Below are positions 39,371 to 43,023 of a stretch of 43,023 nucleotides of DNA, piece after piece (the stretch's first letter is position 1; each line of letters opens with the position of its first letter). The stretch comes from Streptococcus parasanguinis (GTDB lineage: Bacteria; Bacillota; Bacilli; Lactobacillales; Streptococcaceae): the NCBI GenBank assembly GCA_018365265.1, contig JAGZKI010000013.1:1-43023 (forward strand), in the 5' to 3' direction. The notes under the pieces are model-generated. The model had not been told where the DNA came from. It ran no database searches and was given only the letters and a program-made list of their open reading frames with translations. Made by a program: the position numbers and the translations under genes.

Positions 39371-40843
39371 ATGACAGAACAGGTATTAGATGCATTTGTC
39401 ACGGCCGTCATTGCGGCGAGTGACTACGAAGAGATGGATCGGATTTATCTAAAAAATCGCGTCATGAGTCGCGTTGGAGAAGAAGGGCTAGATGCCCCAG
39501 CCAAAAAAGAAGACTTGATTGCACTCAAAGATCAGTTGGTGGAGATTGCGGTTGCGAATAGCAAGATCCAGGACAGTATGGCCGCCAAGGACAGCTTGGG
39601 TGCGGAGTTGATGGATTGGATTACCCCTAGCCCTAGTCAGGTCAACCATCGCTTTTGGGAGACCTACCGTCAGTCCAAGGAAGACGCGATTGCTGATTTC
39701 TATGACCTCTCTAAGCGCAATGATTACATCAAGGTAGAGGCCATTGCGCAAAATATTGCCTTTGAGGCAGAAACTCCCTACGGTTCTCTTGAAATCACCA
39801 TTAATCTGTCAAAACCTGAAAAAGATCCTAAAGACATTGCAGCAGCTAAACTTGCCAAAGCCAGTCATTATCCAGCCTGCCAATTGTGTTTTGAAAATGA
39901 AGGCTATCAAGGTCGCCTAGACCATCCAGCTCGGGCCAATCATCGGATTATTCGCTTTGATATGAACGGTCATGACTGGGGCTTTCAGTATTCCCCTTAT
40001 GCCTACTTCAATGAACACTGCATTTTCCTTGATAGCCAGCATGTTCCCATGGCCATTAGTCGTAAGACCTTTGAGCGACTCTTGACCATTGTCGAGACTT
40101 TTCCAGGCTATTTTGCGGGCTCCAATGCAGACCTGCCCATTGTAGGGGGGTCCATCCTGACTCATGACCATTACCAAGGCGGACGGCACACCTTCCCTAT
40201 GGAGCTAGCTCCTGTTGAGGAAATCTTTACCATTGAGGGCTTTGAGGCTGTATCGGTAGGAATTGTTAATTGGCCCATGTCAGTTCTTCGTTTGCAATCG
40301 GACGACAAGGCGCAATTGATTGCCCTGGCAGACCATATCCTCACAGCCTGGCGAGGCTACTCGGATCCAGCCGTTCAAGTTTTAGCGGTATCCGATGGTC
40401 AGCCCCACCATACCATTACCCCCATTGCACGGATTCGTGATGGGCATTATGAATTGGACTTAGTGCTCCGTGATAACCAAACCTCACCAGAGCATCCCGA
40501 TGGCATTTATCACCCACATGCGGATGTGCAACACATCAAAAAAGAAAATATTGGCTTGATCGAAGTCATGGGCTTGGCCATATTGCCACCTCGACTCAAG
40601 GAAGAGCTCAAGCAGGTTCAAGACTATCTGCTTGGACGTGAAAGCACTGTGGCGACCTACCACCAGCCTTGGGCGGATGACTTGAAAGCCACTCACCCAT
40701 CCATCACAGACGAAGCAGAGGCAGAAGCTATTGTTCGTGAATCAGTCGGTCAGATCTTTGCGCGCGTGCTCGAAGATGCCGGTGTCTACAAGAGAACAGC
40801 AGAAGGACAAGCTGCCTTTAGACGCTTTGTTGCGACACTTTAA
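39371..40843 (+). CDS. galT: UDP-glucose--hexose-1-phosphate uridylyltransferase
   Basis: A 490-residue GalT of the Firmicute class II type, longer than and distinct from the E. coli type. It swaps UMP between UDP-glucose and galactose-1-phosphate. Recognisable parts: YPACQLCFENEGY, GSILTHDHYQGGRHTFPME and PHHTITPIARI. AAAAGGAGATAGG precedes the ATG; 12 bases separate it from galK. Confidence 0.95.
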   Translation: MTEQVLDAFVTAVIAASDYEEMDRIYLKNRVMSRVGEEGLDAPAKKEDLIALKDQLVEIAVANSKIQDSMAAKDSLGAELMDWITPSPSQVNHRFWETYRQSKEDAIADFYDLSKRNDYIKVEAIAQNIAFEAETPYGSLEITINLSKPEKDPKDIAAAKLAKASHYPACQLCFENEGYQGRLDHPARANHRIIRFDMNGHDWGFQYSPYAYFNEHCIFLDSQHVPMAISRKTFERLLTIVETFPGYFAGSNADLPIVGGSILTHDHYQGGRHTFPMELAPVEEIFTIEGFEAVSVGIVNWPMSVLRLQSDDKAQLIALADHILTAWRGYSDPAVQVLAVSDGQPHHTITPIARIRDGHYELDLVLRDNQTSPEHPDGIYHPHADVQHIKKENIGLIEVMGLAILPPRLKEELKQVQDYLLGRESTVATYHQPWADDLKATHPSITDEAEAEAIVRESVGQIFARVLEDAGVYKRTAEGQAAFRRFVATL

Positions 40844-40865
40844 GTGTGGAGAAGCGGCAGAAATT

Positions 40866-40874
40866 TGGTACAAT
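40866..40874 (+). promoter_or_regulatory. Internal extended -10 promoter before galE
   Basis: TGG-TACAAT, the same hexamer and TG as before the GH3 gene, lies 33 bases ahead of the galE ATG. No good -35 is present. It would allow UDP-galactose synthesis without galactose induction. Confidence 0.55.
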
Positions 40875-40906
40875 AATAGAGAAGACAAGAAGCGAAAGGA
40901 AAACAA

Positions 40907-41905
40907 ATGGCAATACTCGTACTCGGAGGAGCTGGCTATATCGGTTCCCACATGGTCGACCGCTTGGTCAATGAAGGACAGGAAAAAGTCGTCGTGGTCG
41001 ATAGCCTGGTCACAGGCCACCGTGCAGCGGTGCATCCAGATGCCGTCTTTTACCAAGGAGACCTGGCGGATCAAGACTTTATGCGCACTGTGTTTAAAGA
41101 ACACGCAGATATCGATGCGGTCATCCACTTTGCGGCCTACTCACTGGTCGCGGAGTCCATGGCAGATCCTTTGAAATATTTTGACAACAATACAGCTGGC
41201 ATGGTCAAACTCTTGGAAGTCATGCATGAATGTGGGGTACACTACATCGTCTTTTCTTCAACGGCTGCCACCTACGGCATTCCAGAAGAAATTCCGATTC
41301 TTGAAACCACTCCACAAAAACCAATCAACCCTTATGGCGAAAGCAAGCTCATGATGGAAACCATTATGCGTTGGGCCGATCAAGCCTACGGGATCAAGTA
41401 TGTGCCCCTTCGTTACTTTAATGTTGCTGGTGCCAAGCCAGATGGATCCATCGGAGAAGACCATGGACCAGAGACACATCTCTTGCCGATCGTCTTGCAA
41501 GTGGCCCAAGGCAAACGCGAGAAGATCTCTATTTTTGGAGATGACTACCAGACACCAGATGGCACCAATGTACGGGACTATGTCCATCCATTTGACTTGG
41601 CAGATGCCCATCTTTTAGCAGTGGAGTATCTCCGAAATGGGAATGAATCGACTGCCTTTAACCTGGGCTCATCGACTGGATTCTCCAATCTTCAAATCGT
41701 TGAAGCAGCTCGCAAGGTGACAGGACATCCGATCCCACTTGAGCTGGCCGATCGCAGACCAGGAGATCCAGATACCTTGATCGCATCCTCTGAGAAGGCG
41801 CGTGCCATCCTCGGTTGGCAACCAAAATTTGACAATATCGAAACCATTATCCAAACAGCCTGGGCTTGGCATTCCAGCCACCCAGATGGCTACAATGATC
41901 GATAA
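40907..41905 (+). CDS. galE: UDP-glucose 4-epimerase
   Basis: A 332-residue short-chain dehydrogenase/reductase-fold epimerase. NAD-binding GGAGYIGSH is at residues 6-14, SSTAATYG follows, and the catalytic YxxxK is in NPYGESK. It interconverts UDP-glucose and UDP-galactose, closing the Leloir cycle and supplying UDP-galactose to cell-wall polymers. AAAGGAAAA precedes the ATG. It can be read with galKT or from its own promoter. Confidence 0.95.
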   Translation: MAILVLGGAGYIGSHMVDRLVNEGQEKVVVVDSLVTGHRAAVHPDAVFYQGDLADQDFMRTVFKEHADIDAVIHFAAYSLVAESMADPLKYFDNNTAGMVKLLEVMHECGVHYIVFSSTAATYGIPEEIPILETTPQKPINPYGESKLMMETIMRWADQAYGIKYVPLRYFNVAGAKPDGSIGEDHGPETHLLPIVLQVAQGKREKISIFGDDYQTPDGTNVRDYVHPFDLADAHLLAVEYLRNGNESTAFNLGSSTGFSNLQIVEAARKVTGHPIPLELADRRPGDPDTLIASSEKARAILGWQPKFDNIETIIQTAWAWHSSHPDGYNDR

Positions 41906-41971
41906 GGAGGGGCTGCGGACATCATTTTTGAGACTTTTTTAATAACATCTAAAACGACAGTTGATCTTGCC

Positions 41972-42000
41972 AAATGACTCGTTTCAGACGTCAGTCATTT
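41972..42000 (+). terminator. Hairpin after galE, weak terminator
   Basis: AAATGACT pairs with AGTCATTT around a 13-nt loop, without a T run. An earlier T-rich stretch (41929-41941) is not preceded by a good stem. Confidence 0.45.
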
Positions 42001-42033
42001 CCCTAACCATCATAAAAAAGTGAGGTATTCAAA

Positions 42034-42618
42034 ATGAATAAAACCACAAAAATGTTAGCCGTCTTCTTGACAGCGGGTCTTCTTTTAGCTGGTTGCACAC
42101 AAAAAGAGAGTACAAAATCTACTAGTCCATCGTCTACTAAGGCGACAAGTAAAGCAACAAGCAAATCATCCGCTAAAGAGAAGACAAAAGAGTCATCAAC
42201 TGATGAAAGCAAAAAAGAAGATGCACTAGCAGGTGCACAAAAAACCGTTCTTGAAACGAGTGATGAAGCAGGTAAGTCCACTGTAACCTTGTATTACAAG
42301 GGAGATACCTTGTTGTTACAAGAAAAAGTTGATGATTACGACGTCTCAAAAGTGCCTGGTGAGAACCCTCTTGAAACCATGAAAGAAGCCGTCGCTAAGA
42401 GCCAAGAAAAATTCAAAGATCTGATGGGCCATGGATTTGAACTAACATCAGAATACAAAGACGGAATCTTTTATATCCGCAATACCATTGATTACACAAA
42501 AATCGATTTTAATAAATTAAAAGAAATCGTCCCAGGCTTTAATCCCCTAGATGACAAAACAGTCAGTTATTCAGTAACGAAAGACAGTCTTATCAAGGGC
42601 GGAATGGTCGAAAAATAA
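42034..42618 (+). CDS. DUF1307 (YehR-like) lipoprotein
   Basis: A 194-residue lipoprotein with lipobox LLAGC, lipidated Cys at 21, followed by a roughly 45-residue Ser/Thr/Lys-rich linker of low complexity. The C-terminal domain (from about residue 75) carries TVTLYYKGDTLLLQEK and NTIDYTKIDFNKLKEI, which fits the YehR/DUF1307 family of unknown function. GTGAGG lies upstream of the ATG. Monocistronic, closed by a terminator. Confidence 0.8.
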   Translation: MNKTTKMLAVFLTAGLLLAGCTQKESTKSTSPSSTKATSKATSKSSAKEKTKESSTDESKKEDALAGAQKTVLETSDEAGKSTVTLYYKGDTLLLQEKVDDYDVSKVPGENPLETMKEAVAKSQEKFKDLMGHGFELTSEYKDGIFYIRNTIDYTKIDFNKLKEIVPGFNPLDDKTVSYSVTKDSLIKGGMVEK

Positions 42619-42626
42619 ACAAAATG

Positions 42627-42656
42627 GAGAGCAGCTCAGTTTGTTGCTCTCTTTTT
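42627..42656 (+). terminator. Terminator after the DUF1307 gene
   Basis: GAGAGCA pairs with TGCTCTC around an 11-nt loop and is followed by TTTTTG. Confidence 0.85.
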
Positions 42657-42931
42657 GTTTTCGTATGAATTCATGGGCATATTTTGTAGAATAGGATTTA
42701 AGGAAAAGAGTATTTAAATGAGTGATATCTTTTTAGAGAGTGCAAATCATGATTTGCATTTGTATGAATAAAATCTTTAGTTGAGTGATTACAGTTAAGA
42801 AGTCCACTGACGAGTAGGAAGTATTGAGAAGATCAATCCAGTTTACTTATGCACTGATCAAACGATTCATCCCTTTTGAAATTAAAGATGTAATAGAAGG
42901 GGTTGGAAGAAATACAATTAAATATAAAAAA
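42657..42931. other. Gene-free AT-rich region with a perfect palindrome
   Basis: TGCAAATCATGATTTGCA at 42741-42758 is an 18-bp perfect palindrome. It lies inside a 17-codon frame starting at about 42718. A 57-codon frame from TTG 42824 runs through the next terminator and is not called. Confidence 0.4.
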
Positions 42932-42957
42932 GAGGCTGGGACAAAAGTCCTAGCCTC
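42932..42957. terminator. Bidirectional terminator hairpin
   Basis: GAGGCTGGGAC pairs with GTCCTAGCCTC around a 4-nt loop; A-rich on the left, modest T on the right. This GGGAC/GTCC hairpin type is common between streptococcal genes. Confidence 0.7.
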
Positions 42958-42961
42958 TCAA

Positions 42962-43023
42962 TTGTTTTTGGATTGTCGAGCAAGACGCAGTGGTTGAGTG
43001 GGCTCTACTACGCTGATTTCATC
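42962..43023 (-). repeat. Intergenic repeat at right edge, inverted relative to left edge
   Basis: On the minus strand the sequence starts GATGAAATCAGC and contains GAGCCCACTCAACC and GCTCGACAATCC, matching blocks at 1-60. It is cut by the window end. Confidence 0.5.

Noticed and set aside
42824..42997. 57-codon frame from TTG
   Set aside because: Runs straight through the terminator hairpin at 42932-42957 and into the edge repeat; no ribosome site.

Overview
The window looks like chromosome from an oral viridans Streptococcus of the mitis/sanguinis side of the genus, possibly S. parasanguinis or a close relative. The species is an inference from gene content and order: a GAF-type methionine sulfoxide reductase next to dnaX and a DUF3272 gene, a vex-vnc locus, a raf/msm locus with adjacent birA and rafR, and a galKTE cluster. 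No rRNA, tRNA or CRISPR array was seen.

Layout. (1) 1-2.6 kb: free methionine-R-sulfoxide reductase, dnaX and a small membrane protein; the two small genes appear to be leaderless. (2) 2.6-10.1 kb: a YesM/YesN-type two-component system transcribed away from an ABC importer operon (two permeases, lipoprotein, YesL-like protein). This resembles pneumococcal TCS07 and the Ngt N-glycan importer. (3) 10.1-16 kb: a hairpin-rich spacer, then vex1-vex2-vex3-vncR-vncS, with no room for the pep27 peptide gene found at this place in pneumococcus. (4) 16-17.8 kb: a convergent ATPase/permease pair of MacB/HrtBA type. (5) 17.9-24.8 kb: a very AT-rich accessory island bounded by 53-bp direct repeats (47/53 identical by eye). 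It holds a RelB/RelE-type toxin-antitoxin pair, several small membrane proteins (two are 85% identical paralogues), broken gene remnants, an MFS efflux protein, a self-contained 36-residue peptide gene and a TPR protein. Two promoters in it share an upstream element at the same distance from the -10 box. (6) 25-42 kb: a sugar-catabolic region: birA, a LacI-family regulator (galR-like), rafR, aga, msmE-msmF-msmG, gtfA, a sortase-anchored GH3 hexosaminidase, then galK-galT-galE. (7) 42-43 kb: a DUF1307-type lipoprotein and intergenic repeats.

How the genes work together. Raffinose-type alpha-galactosides are bound by MsmE, imported by MsmFG with an ATPase that is not in the window (the shared MsmK is the usual partner), split by Aga into galactose and sucrose, and the sucrose is phosphorolysed by GtfA. 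Galactose then enters the Leloir pathway through GalK, GalT and GalE. RafR, the GalR-like repressor and CcpA probably control this; candidate operators lie before aga, the GH3 gene, galK and galR. The importer at 6-9.4 kb also lacks an ATPase and is probably energised the same way. The most novel part is the island: it reads as a worn bacteriocin/immunity-type cargo region, but none of its small proteins could be assigned to a named family from sequence alone.
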